Origin: Candidatus Zixiibacteriota bacterium
GTDB lineage: Bacteria; Zixibacteria; MSB-5A5; GN15; JAAZOE01
DNA: 64,000 nucleotides
Direction: 5' to 3'
Assembly (NCBI GenBank): GCA_030668485.1
Contig: DAOUTW010000010.1
Location: 25,445 to 89,444, forward strand
The translations under genes were made by a program, and so were the position numbers. Of the stretch, positions 1 through 8,064 are shown one piece after another. The first letter of the stretch is position 1. Every line of letters begins with the position of its first letter. The notes below the pieces were generated by a model that saw nothing but the letters and a program-made list of their open reading frames with translations, was not told the DNA's origin and did no database searches.

Positions 1-897
1 GCAATTGAGACAAAGATGGCATTCCGCCTGCCGCCATTTCGATCCGACATCGGGATTATCGGCCCCCTGACAATGAAGCAGGCATTCATTACAATGGGTG
101 CAAGACGGCTCGTCTTTTTTCAATCCAAAGATAGCATAACGCGAAAAAATCCCCAGCATCGCCCCCAGCGGACAAACGGCGCGGCACCAGAAGCGGGTAT
201 AGATACGGTTCAGTACCAGGACAATTATAAAAAGCAGACCAATGGTCAGCATGGCATGAAAATGGACTTGCCGGAAATTAAAAAAGAGGGGGGCGAGAAG
301 GTCGTAAACATACTGCGCGGCGTCACCCAGTGGAGGGTAGCCGATAGACTTGACCCAGCCGACAACGCCCAGCGCCCCGGTTTGGACAGTCGGCAGGACA
401 ACCGTACCGATCGAACGGGCCAAAAAGGGAAGCGGATCAAGCAGGCCGGCCTGCAGCGATCCCATCAGGGCGGCGGCGATGAAGAATAGGAAAACGAAAT
501 ATTTTATCCGCTGATATTTTTTGTAGCGGTTGGAGTCGATCTTGCCTTTCCCTTTGCGGCGCAGGCGTTCGGAAGGGATTTCCGAAATCCAATGATTAAG
601 CGAACCGAGAGGGCAGATCCAACCGCAAAAAAAACGTCCCAGAAAAATCGTCGGAATCAAAATCACCAGCGACCAGAGGAGACCTTTATAAATTGTCCCA
701 CCGGAAAGCAGGGTGGTTAGCGCCGTTAGAGGGTCGAATTCGAGGAAAAGCGAGACCGGATAGGGAAGCCTGATATCGCCTCCGGAAGTGGCCTCGAAGC
801 TGACGCCGAAATTGGTTTTCAAAATGAGCCAGAAAAAGATCAGAAAGAATAGTACTTGAGATATCCGGCGAAGGTTTCTGGCCGATCGTGCTGTCAT
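1..897 (-). CDS. NapH/YccM-like membrane 4Fe-4S polyferredoxin (3' end cut by window)
   Basis: Reading from the ATG at 897 down to base 1 gives 299 uninterrupted codons; the stop lies outside the window. The protein has about five hydrophobic segments and two cytoplasmic-style Cys loops, CGWICPLG (about residue 104) and CRAVCPLG (about 239). These are followed by ferredoxin ligands CTHCNEC and a CHLCLNC set at the truncated end. This is the architecture of NapH/NosR/YccM polyferredoxins, which pass electrons between quinol and periplasmic partners. Its ATG overlaps the stop of the upstream DUF362 gene (ATGA, 894-897), so the two are probably translationally coupled. The electron partner is unknown. 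Confidence 0.85.
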   Translation of the reverse strand, partial: MTARSARNLRRISQVLFFLIFFWLILKTNFGVSFEATSGGDIRLPYPVSLFLEFDPLTALTTLLSGGTIYKGLLWSLVILIPTIFLGRFFCGWICPLGSLNHWISEIPSERLRRKGKGKIDSNRYKKYQRIKYFVFLFFIAAALMGSLQAGLLDPLPFLARSIGTVVLPTVQTGALGVVGWVKSIGYPPLGDAAQYVYDLLAPLFFNFRQVHFHAMLTIGLLFIIVLVLNRIYTRFWCRAVCPLGAMLGIFSRYAIFGLKKDEPSCTHCNECLLHCQGADNPDVGSKWRQAECHLCLNC

Positions 898-1850
898 GAT
901 ATGATCTCTTTGTATCCGGCAGCTTTATAATCGATTTCGCCCAGCCCGCTTTTGTGGGCCAACGCGATATGGCCGACCTGAGCCGCTTCCATTGCGAGGA
1001 ATTCGGCAGCACGGGCATCGGCCGCTACCTGATCGGTGGCGCACATGACGGTATTCTCAATTGTAACGTCGTCAAGCGATCCTCCGGTGGGCCCACCGCG
1101 ATGCATCACCCGCGTAGCGTCGACAACGGTCAGGGTCGGACGGCAGAAATTGGCCAGATCGACAATCGACTGGTCGATCTGCTGATGGAGCTGGTTGCGC
1201 CGGCCGCCGAGAATACCATACAGATTTTTCATTCCGATGGTGCAGCGTGACAGGGAATGATGCTTGACAATCGGCATATTGATCAGCCGGTCGGTTTCTA
1301 CAAAATGCTTCAAAACCGGCCAGACGGTCAGCATTTCACCGCCGAGGTCGATTTTAACATAATCCTCATCACGCGGCAGAATAACCCTGGCGCCGGCCGC
1401 TTCTGCGGCCTCCTGAATTCCGGAACGAAGGAAGCATCGCGGCGCATAATTGCAGGTAACGTCGGTAACAATCACCTCGGCCGCACCCGCTTCCAGGCAT
1501 AAGCGCACCATTTCACCCACCAGGATCGGATTGGTATTGGCGCCCTGTTCAGGAGTACGATCCCAGCCGACATTCGGCTTGATGGTGATTTTTTCTCCCT
1601 TTTTGACGAAGCGCGTGATCCCCCCGATTGCATCCAGAGTGGCATTGAGGGCCTTAATATGATCCTCACTTGCAGACAGAGTCAACTGCGGTAAACCGGG
1701 ATTAACCGGAACGATGAACGAGGCGGTTTTGGAACTGAGTTGCTGATAGGCGACTGATTCCCGGTTGTGAAACAGGAGGCCGGTCCCTCCGGTGACGACC
1801 GCCAAACCCAGGGCCTGACCGGTTTTCTTGATAAACTCGCGGCGCTTCAT
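894..1850 (-). CDS. DUF362 domain protein with Tat signal
   Basis: The 318-residue protein begins MKRREFIKK, a twin-arginine motif followed by a hydrophobic stretch, so it is predicted to be exported folded by Tat. I chose this ATG over an upstream one at 1913 because it places the RR motif at the N-terminus and a GGGGGTG Shine-Dalgarno-like run precedes it. The body matches DUF362 (metal/Fe-S-associated proteins of unknown activity): VTDVTCNYAPRCFLRSG region, PIVKHHSLSRCTIGMKN and GGPTGG. Its stop overlaps the start of the polyferredoxin gene. An exported DUF362 protein coupled to a NapH-like electron carrier suggests a periplasmic redox pair; the substrate cannot be read from the sequence. 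Confidence 0.8.
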   Translation of the reverse strand: MKRREFIKKTGQALGLAVVTGGTGLLFHNRESVAYQQLSSKTASFIVPVNPGLPQLTLSASEDHIKALNATLDAIGGITRFVKKGEKITIKPNVGWDRTPEQGANTNPILVGEMVRLCLEAGAAEVIVTDVTCNYAPRCFLRSGIQEAAEAAGARVILPRDEDYVKIDLGGEMLTVWPVLKHFVETDRLINMPIVKHHSLSRCTIGMKNLYGILGGRRNQLHQQIDQSIVDLANFCRPTLTVVDATRVMHRGGPTGGSLDDVTIENTVMCATDQVAADARAAEFLAMEAAQVGHIALAHKSGLGEIDYKAAGYKEIIS

Positions 1851-2103
1851 GGCACCCCCGTTTGGATGTCGATGAATTTTGAGCAATATACGGTCTTTTT
1901 TATCCTGATGCAAGGCAAAGGCCGCCTCGGCAACTTATAGAAGTTACGACGAATTGAGTTCTCTCAGTGTCCAAATCCCGATGGGAAATATATGTGCCCC
2001 TACCGGACCAGGCGCCTCTTTTATCTTTACTAATATTGCAGCAGTTTGACATTGATCCGAGATGTTCGTGAATGTTGGGGATAGGGTAGGTCTCTATGTA
2101 ACA

Positions 2104-2132
2104 AAAGGATGCGATATTCTACCGCATCCTTG
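2104..2132 (-). terminator. Rho-independent terminator of the BNR-dockerin gene
   Basis: On the minus strand AAGGATGCG pairs with CGCATCCTT around an 8-9 base loop and is followed by TTTTGTT. It sits about 45 bases past the stop of the gene ending at 2174. The rest of 1851-2173 shows no gene or repeat. Confidence 0.8.
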
Positions 2133-2173
2133 TTTGTGTCCGGTTGGTTTACTCAGGGCGCCTGTTCGCCACA

Positions 2174-4258
2174 TTAACAATCGGGTTGTCCGTCTCCGCC
2201 GGGGTCACATGGGGCAGGGCCGCCCATGAAGGTATTGTTAATCATGTAGACCGCATCACCAACGTTTATCTCGCCATCACAGTTGGGATCTCCGGCTTCA
2301 AGCTGCTCGGGGGCGGGACCGCCCTTGAAGACATAATTAATCAAATGGACGGCATCACCGACATTTGCCGTCCCATCGCCATTGGCATCGCCGCATACAT
2401 AATTAAGCATTCGAAAGACACCTTGGTCGGTAGCTGCAAAGATATATTCCGTATCGCCGGAGGCGAGGGCATAGACAGTATTGCAGGTTAGGTTGTTGTT
2501 CAATAGTGTCCAACTGGCGCCGTTATTGAGGGAGCGATATACTCCATAGTCGCTTTCGGTTCCTGCAAAAATGGCCCCGCCGGCATCGATAGCCAGGGTG
2601 TATGATCTGCCGAGGGCCAGGCCGTTGTCGACAGGTTCCCAACTCTCACCGTTATCGATGGATCGATATACTCTATCATAAAATGCTGAAGCGAATATAT
2701 CCCCAACCTCATTGATCGCAAGAGAAGTGCCGAAGCCAGTAAAGAGGTTGTTATTAAACCACTGCCAGCTATCCCCGTTATCAGTGGATCGGTATATACC
2801 GCTTGGGCCCTCCATGGCAAAAATATGTCCGTCGCCGTTGATAGCAAGAGCATAGATCGAGTAACTGGGTAGGCCATTGTTTTTAAGTTCCCAACTGGTG
2901 CCGTTGTTGGAGGAACGAAAAACATCGCCATCAGTCGTCCCGGCAAAGATATCTCCGGCGGAGTTAATGGCAAGATCCCTTATGCCACTACCGGATAGGC
3001 CGCTATTTACTGGCTGCCAGCTATCGCCGTTGTCAGTGGACAGATAAACACCTCCGCCATAGACATTAAGGAAATACGCCCCGGCAAAAATATCCCCATC
3101 GGAGTTAATGGCAATGGCTTCGACAGTGGCGTAATTCAAACCATTGTTCAGCTTTTCCCAGCTATCGCCGTAGTCAGTAGACCGAAATACAGTGCCCCAC
3201 GCTCCGGCAAAAATATCTCCGCCGCTGTTGACGGTCAGTGCGCTGACATCCGTACCGGTCATGCCGTTGCTTTTTTCCTCCCAGTTGTCACCATTATCGG
3301 TGGATAAATACGCACCACTCATTGTCCCCGAGATGATCTCTCCATCAGGATTCATAACAATAGATCGAACCTTCTTATCGGCCAGTCCGATATTTATCGG
3401 TTCCCAACTGTCACCATTATTACTGGACCGGAAGATGCCGCCGTCTTCACTCGAACTTCTATAGGTACCGGCGAAAATTTCCCCGGCGGCGTTTATGGCA
3501 AGAGCATAAACATCAAGGTTGGCCAAACCAGTATTTATCCCTGCCCAACTGTCTCCATTATCGGTGGAGCGGAAAACACCTTCATCCCATGTTCCGGCGA
3601 AGATATCTCCATCACTATTGATGGCCAAGGAACGAACTGGCCGATTGATTAAACCGCCATCTATCTGCTCCCAACTATTGCCATCATCGGTGGACCGATA
3701 TACATCACCCTGCCAACCCCCATCACTAAACCATACCCCGGCAAAGATATCCCCTCCGGCGTTGATAGCCAAGACCTTAACATTAAGGCCGGCAAAATCG
3801 CTGCCCAACCATTCCCAAGTGTCGCCGTTATCGGTAGAGCGATATACACTGCCAACGTCAACTCCAGCGAAGATGTAGCCATTGGAGTCGATAACAAAAT
3901 CCCAAACCCAAAGATCCGGCAAACCGCTGTTTATCGGTTCCCAGCTGTCTCCATTGTTGGTGGAACGAAAGACACCACCACCGTATGTTCCAGCAAAGAT
4001 GTCGCCATCGGCATTAATCGCAAGCGCCGGGATAAACGACCTGGTTAATCCGTCGTTTGCAAATTCCCAGCTCACGCCATTATCGGTGGAACGATAGATC
4101 CCCCTTGTCCATGTCCCGGCAAAGATATCCCCTGAGGCGTTGACGGCCAGACAAAATATGCTGCCGCCGTACGGCCCGTTGGTTTGTTCCCAGGTTTGGG
4201 CCACGGGCGACATAGTAAGAAGAAAGATCCCAATTATAGAGAAAATGGTAGATTTCAT
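2174..4258 (-). CDS. Secreted Asp-box (BNR/YCF48-like) propeller protein with C-terminal dockerin
   Basis: The start at 4258 is favoured because GGGAGGG lies just upstream and the protein then begins with a normal signal peptide (MKSTIFSIIGIFLLTMSPVAQ). After it come about 13 repeats of roughly 45 residues, each with YRSTDNGDSWE followed by GDIFAGT; these Asp-box turns form beta-propellers seen in sialidases, Vps10 and photosystem assembly factors. No sialidase catalytic Arg triad is evident, so this is probably a binding or scaffold propeller. The last 65 residues hold two calcium-binding dockerin repeats (GDANGDG...VGDAVHLINYVFKGG and a second copy) and then a Pro/Gly-rich end. Monocistronic, closed by the terminator at 2104-2132. 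Confidence 0.85.
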   Translation of the reverse strand: MKSTIFSIIGIFLLTMSPVAQTWEQTNGPYGGSIFCLAVNASGDIFAGTWTRGIYRSTDNGVSWEFANDGLTRSFIPALAINADGDIFAGTYGGGVFRSTNNGDSWEPINSGLPDLWVWDFVIDSNGYIFAGVDVGSVYRSTDNGDTWEWLGSDFAGLNVKVLAINAGGDIFAGVWFSDGGWQGDVYRSTDDGNSWEQIDGGLINRPVRSLAINSDGDIFAGTWDEGVFRSTDNGDSWAGINTGLANLDVYALAINAAGEIFAGTYRSSSEDGGIFRSSNNGDSWEPINIGLADKKVRSIVMNPDGEIISGTMSGAYLSTDNGDNWEEKSNGMTGTDVSALTVNSGGDIFAGAWGTVFRSTDYGDSWEKLNNGLNYATVEAIAINSDGDIFAGAYFLNVYGGGVYLSTDNGDSWQPVNSGLSGSGIRDLAINSAGDIFAGTTDGDVFRSSNNGTSWELKNNGLPSYSIYALAINGDGHIFAMEGPSGIYRSTDNGDSWQWFNNNLFTGFGTSLAINEVGDIFASAFYDRVYRSIDNGESWEPVDNGLALGRSYTLAIDAGGAIFAGTESDYGVYRSLNNGASWTLLNNNLTCNTVYALASGDTEYIFAATDQGVFRMLNYVCGDANGDGTANVGDAVHLINYVFKGGPAPEQLEAGDPNCDGEINVGDAVYMINNTFMGGPAPCDPGGDGQPDC

Positions 4259-4433
4259 GATTTCCCTCCCATGAAATGGTTGCTTGAGTGTGCGTTTTCT
4301 CCTCAAAGTGTAATTAATGTAGATCAAGCGTATTCACGTAGTGGTCCGGTGCTAACCTTCCATGAGTTAAGATATAGCAATTGAGCCATTTCACAAGCCC
4401 TTTTTAAGGGCCAACTCCACGAGTTTCAATACA

Positions 4434-4502
4434 AAGGAAGCACTGCGGCGCGTATTTGCAGGTGACATCGATGACAATCAGCTCGGCAACTCCCGCTTAC
4501 AG
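4434..4502 (-). pseudogene. Fragment of a second DUF362 gene
   Basis: These 69 bases match 1428-1496 inside the DUF362 gene at about 56 of 69 positions with no gaps. Read on the minus strand they encode AELIVIDVTCKYAPQCF, equivalent to AEVIVTDVTCNYAPRCF, but an in-frame TAA stands at the upstream edge and nothing recognisable continues on either side. The remainder of the gene-free stretch 4259-4617 shows no other feature beyond the Shine-Dalgarno of the next gene. Confidence 0.75.
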
Positions 4503-4617
4503 AATTTTAAGTAGTCTCCTTGCCGAGCGGCACATTATTATTTACTTTTCCACCCTGTGACAGCTTGGTTTCCGGCGGTAGAATTAAACTGCAGCCGGAG
4601 AAGTAAAGGAGTATGAG

Positions 4618-6180
4618 ATGATTATTAACGGCCGAGAGTATAAAGATTTTGTCAGCGCTTTCGATCCCGAATCCCGAACCGGAAGATTCACCGGAAGGAA
4701 AGTGGTTGAAAGAATTCCCCATAAAAAGAACAAGGTAACCACCATCGATGCGGTGATGGAATATATCGAAAACGGCGATACTATCTCTTATCCCCATTAT
4801 TACCGCACGGGCGACAATGGTCTGAAGATGGTTGTCGATAAATTGCGGGAAACCGGCAAGAGAGACATAATCATTTACGGCAATGCTTTCTTCGATCATA
4901 CCGACCCCTGGTTGTTCGAGGCGATCAACGACGGTATCATCGCCGGTTTCTATGGTAATCCATATCGTAAACTGGGCGGGCACGTAATGAATGGCGACCT
5001 GCTTCCCTGGGTGACTGTGGGATTCTCGCATGGCAATCGCGTCAGAAAACTTCAAACAGGAGAGGTGCATGTCAAAGTCGCTTTCGGCCCGGTGCCGATA
5101 GCCGACGTTTATGGCAATGCCAACGGCTTGCTGGGAAAAGAAGACCAGCTATGCGGCCCGGTGGGATTATTCCACGCCGACGCCGAATATGCCGATTACA
5201 CCTGCCTCCTGGCCGGAACGGTCAGCGATATCGTCATTATGCCGACACCGCTTTCGATGGAGCAGGTAGATTTCGTCGTCCCGATGGAGGTGCCCGGTCT
5301 TAATTCCGGAATCGGGTCGGGAACCCTGGATATGAACAAAGCCCGCTCCAATCCGTTCAACGCCACCGTCGCCGAAAATGTTACCAGGGTGATGAAAGCG
5401 GCTGGAGTGGTCAAAGATAATTTTGCCTTTCAGGTCGGTAGCGGCGCCGGTTTGATTGTTTTGGAAAATATCCGGGCGATGCTCAAAGAGATGAAGATCA
5501 AGGCGAATTTTACCATCGGCGGAATAACTTCTCTGCATGTCGATATGCTCGAGGAAGGAACGGTGCGACATCTGATGCACGGGCAGCTCTTTGAACCGAG
5601 TGCACGGATGTTCGATTCGATGCTCAATCATCCCAACCATCATGAAATCACCACCGCCTATTATGCCTCGGTCGCCAATAAGGAATCGGCGGTCAATATG
5701 CTCGACCTCGCGGTCCTGTCGGCGCTGGAGGTTGACCTTGGTTTCAATATTAACACCGTTTGCGCCAATGGCCGGATTATCGGCGGTATCGGCGGCGGTC
5801 AGGATGTGGCGGCGGGAGCCGACCTGACGGTGATTTTCCTGCCTCTGGCAACCGGCAAAAACGGCAAAGGCTTTCCCAAGGTGGTTGAAAAGGTCTATAC
5901 CCGAACAACCCCCGGCGAGGTGATTGATGCCGTCGTCACCGAAGAATTTGCTGCTATCAACCCGGACAGCAGGAGCAGTTATAAGGATGCTATTTTGGAA
6001 CGGGCCCAAAAATTTGATCTTAAGCTGGTTTCGATTGAAGAACTTCATCAAAAGTCGATTGAGAAAGCAAAAGAATACGGCACTGTTCCGCCTGTCACGG
6101 AGACTACCGATGAGGTCGTTCATGCCATCGAATGGCGCGATGGTTCACTGCTCGATGTTATCCGTAAGCCGGTCGGCTGA
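4618..6180 (+). CDS. citF: Citrate lyase alpha subunit-like CoA transferase
   Basis: This 520-residue protein matches CitF, the acetyl-ACP:citrate acyl-carrier transferase of citrate lyase, in length and motifs: FGNANG-type YGNANGLLGKED, GGITSLHVDMLEEG, NPNHHEIT-like NHPNHHEITTAYYAS, LSALEVDLGFNINT and IGGGQDVAAGA near the C-terminus. AAAGGAG stands seven bases before the ATG. CitF normally sits with citC, citD, citE and citG; none is next to it here (a porin follows, an unrelated surface gene precedes). It may therefore act as a stand-alone CoA transferase on citrate or another acid, or its partners may be elsewhere. Fold identity is confident, substrate is not. Confidence 0.8.
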   Translation: MIINGREYKDFVSAFDPESRTGRFTGRKVVERIPHKKNKVTTIDAVMEYIENGDTISYPHYYRTGDNGLKMVVDKLRETGKRDIIIYGNAFFDHTDPWLFEAINDGIIAGFYGNPYRKLGGHVMNGDLLPWVTVGFSHGNRVRKLQTGEVHVKVAFGPVPIADVYGNANGLLGKEDQLCGPVGLFHADAEYADYTCLLAGTVSDIVIMPTPLSMEQVDFVVPMEVPGLNSGIGSGTLDMNKARSNPFNATVAENVTRVMKAAGVVKDNFAFQVGSGAGLIVLENIRAMLKEMKIKANFTIGGITSLHVDMLEEGTVRHLMHGQLFEPSARMFDSMLNHPNHHEITTAYYASVANKESAVNMLDLAVLSALEVDLGFNINTVCANGRIIGGIGGGQDVAAGADLTVIFLPLATGKNGKGFPKVVEKVYTRTTPGEVIDAVVTEEFAAINPDSRSSYKDAILERAQKFDLKLVSIEELHQKSIEKAKEYGTVPPVTETTDEVVHAIEWRDGSLLDVIRKPVG

Positions 6181-6401
6181 TTTTGACAGGTCCGGTCGCG
6201 GCCCAAAATCGCGATCGGACCTTGTTTTTGTATCAAAATATTTCCAATTTTCACAATAAAATATGATATTTAACGGGGTAAAAACCGGCTGCTAATCATA
6301 CGCTAACAATAAGCCGGTTTTTTCGGGCAACAAGTGAAACAGACGACAAGAGCGGAAAATAAAGTGCAGGCTTGAGAAAATATTTCAAGGAAGGTGACCA
6401 G

Positions 6402-7478
6402 GTGAAAAGACTTTTTGCTATTCTCGGTGCGGTGGCGCTGTTGCTGACCACTCTGGTGTCAGCCGAAGATAAACCGACGTTCAAAGTCAAAGGCGATTTT
6501 CGGTATCGCCATGAGATGATCGAAAAGCAAGATACCAAAACGCGTACGCGCCATCGTCTGCGGGCAAGAGTTAACATTGAAGGCAAGGTCAATGACGAGG
6601 CCAAAATTGTCGTCGGCATCTCGTCGGGCTCGGATGATCCGGTGTCTAATAATCAATCGCTCGATGACGGCTTTTCGAGTAAAGATGTCGTTCTCGATAT
6701 CGCCTATTTCGAATACAAATTCAAAAAAGCTCCCGGGCTCAGCCTCTTGGGCGGTAAAGTCTACAACCCATTTTTTAAACCGGGCAAATCGGAACTGATT
6801 TGGGATTCCGATATCCGTTTCGAGGGTATGGTCGGTCAGTACAATCACACCATGGATGACCTTTCGGTCCGCCTGACCGGAGCGGGATTCTGGGTCGAGG
6901 AGAGAAAAGACAATACGAATTCCTCGCTCCTGGCCGGACAAGGGGTGTTGCGTTACGAAATACCGGATCAAAACGCAAGTGTGACTATCGGAGGCGGCTT
7001 TTATTTATATGAGTACATCAAAGGTTACGCGCCGTTTGCAGGGGATGGAGCCGGTAACAGCCTCGCTCCCGATACCACCTACGCCAATGATTACGATCTG
7101 TTCGAAATACTCGGTGAAGTGAATATGAAAGCCGGAAAGACTCCGCTTACACTGATGGGCAACTATGTTAAAAACACTACCGCCGACAGCCTCAACGATG
7201 GCTGGCTGGTCGGTGTTAGAGTCGGCAAACTCAAAAAGGTGTGGTCATGGGATCTCAAATACAACTATCGCGAAATCAATAAAGATGCGGTAGTTGGAAC
7301 TTATACCGACTCCGACTTTATCGGTGGCGGCACCGATGGCAAGGGTCATGAATTCGGCGCCGGTATGCAATTGGCCGAAAAGACATCACTCGGTGTCACC
7401 TACTTCATCAATGAGATCGGCATGGACAACGGCAGGGATTTCAACCGCCTGCAAGTCGACGCCAAGTTTAAATTTTAG
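6402..7478 (+). CDS. Putative outer-membrane porin
   Basis: A GTG at 6402 with AAGGAAGG about nine bases upstream gives a protein starting VKRLFAILGAVALLLTTLVSA, a clean signal peptide; a TTG thirty bases earlier would add a charged stretch before it and is less likely. The 358-residue mature region alternates polar and hydrophobic residues, is rich in aromatic and Gly residues, and ends VDAKFKF with a terminal Phe, the usual outer-membrane beta-barrel ending recognised by BamA. It resembles the putative porin families of FCB bacteria. It may import substrates for the adjacent CoA transferase, but that is only a neighbourhood guess. Confidence 0.8.
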   Translation: MKRLFAILGAVALLLTTLVSAEDKPTFKVKGDFRYRHEMIEKQDTKTRTRHRLRARVNIEGKVNDEAKIVVGISSGSDDPVSNNQSLDDGFSSKDVVLDIAYFEYKFKKAPGLSLLGGKVYNPFFKPGKSELIWDSDIRFEGMVGQYNHTMDDLSVRLTGAGFWVEERKDNTNSSLLAGQGVLRYEIPDQNASVTIGGGFYLYEYIKGYAPFAGDGAGNSLAPDTTYANDYDLFEILGEVNMKAGKTPLTLMGNYVKNTTADSLNDGWLVGVRVGKLKKVWSWDLKYNYREINKDAVVGTYTDSDFIGGGTDGKGHEFGAGMQLAEKTSLGVTYFINEIGMDNGRDFNRLQVDAKFKF

Positions 7479-7502
7479 TATCCTGCAAGAACGCAATCAT
7501 TA

Positions 7503-7532
7503 GGGGAGGATGCGCATGTCCTCCCTTTTTTT
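7503..7532 (+). terminator. Rho-independent terminator of the porin gene
   Basis: GGGAGGA and TCCTCCC pair around TGCGCATG and are followed by seven T. It lies 25 bases after the porin stop. Confidence 0.9.
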
Positions 7533-8064
7533 ATGCAGGGTCGATGTCAATATCTGCCGTCCACAATTTCGCGATGCGATAACAGTGCAAAAATTGTCTT
7601 GACGGAAACCAGTCGCATGGTATATTGTATAAGATACATAGAAATTTTGGTTCACTTGCTTCGGAGAATGGGAGGGAATTCCACGGCACATCTGCCCTGA
7701 GGCCATATCGTTACCCACCGGTAGAGTCTTGTTGCCCAGACTCGTAACTCAGGCGGTGCCGTTGTCAATCCATCTTAGCTAACGCGACAATACATGTAGA
7801 ACTCTCTGTCGGGCCGATTCAGGCGGTTGTCAAGGTCGTATGTCCGGTCGGCGGGGGAGTCTGCAAGAGAATAGAGTGATAATATCCCGCGGTTGTCGTT
7901 CGTTAATAATCGTGGATGTCGCTCGGGCGCTTTAGTGTGGATTGACGGTTACGTTTTTGGGCCGTAATCCGATCATAAATAAAGAGATCTGGAACCAGGA
8001 GATTACTATGTCTGGTCGTTAAGGAATAGCTCTTACCTTAACTCATGTAACTGGAGGATGCAAG
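7533..8064 (+). other. Long gene-free leader upstream of the cohesin-like/dockerin gene
   Basis: No credible gene is seen in these 530 bases. A promoter-like pair TTGACG (7599-7604), 16 bases, TATATT (7621-7626) is present. If used, it would give a leader of about 430 nt before the ATG at 8065. The only translation signal is CTGGAGG 5-12 bases before that ATG. Confidence 0.4.

Noticed and set aside
2500..4200. Regularly spaced repeats that could suggest a CRISPR array
   Set aside because: The period of roughly 135 bases is that of the Asp-box propeller coding repeats, the copies diverge at wobble positions, and there are no unique spacers.
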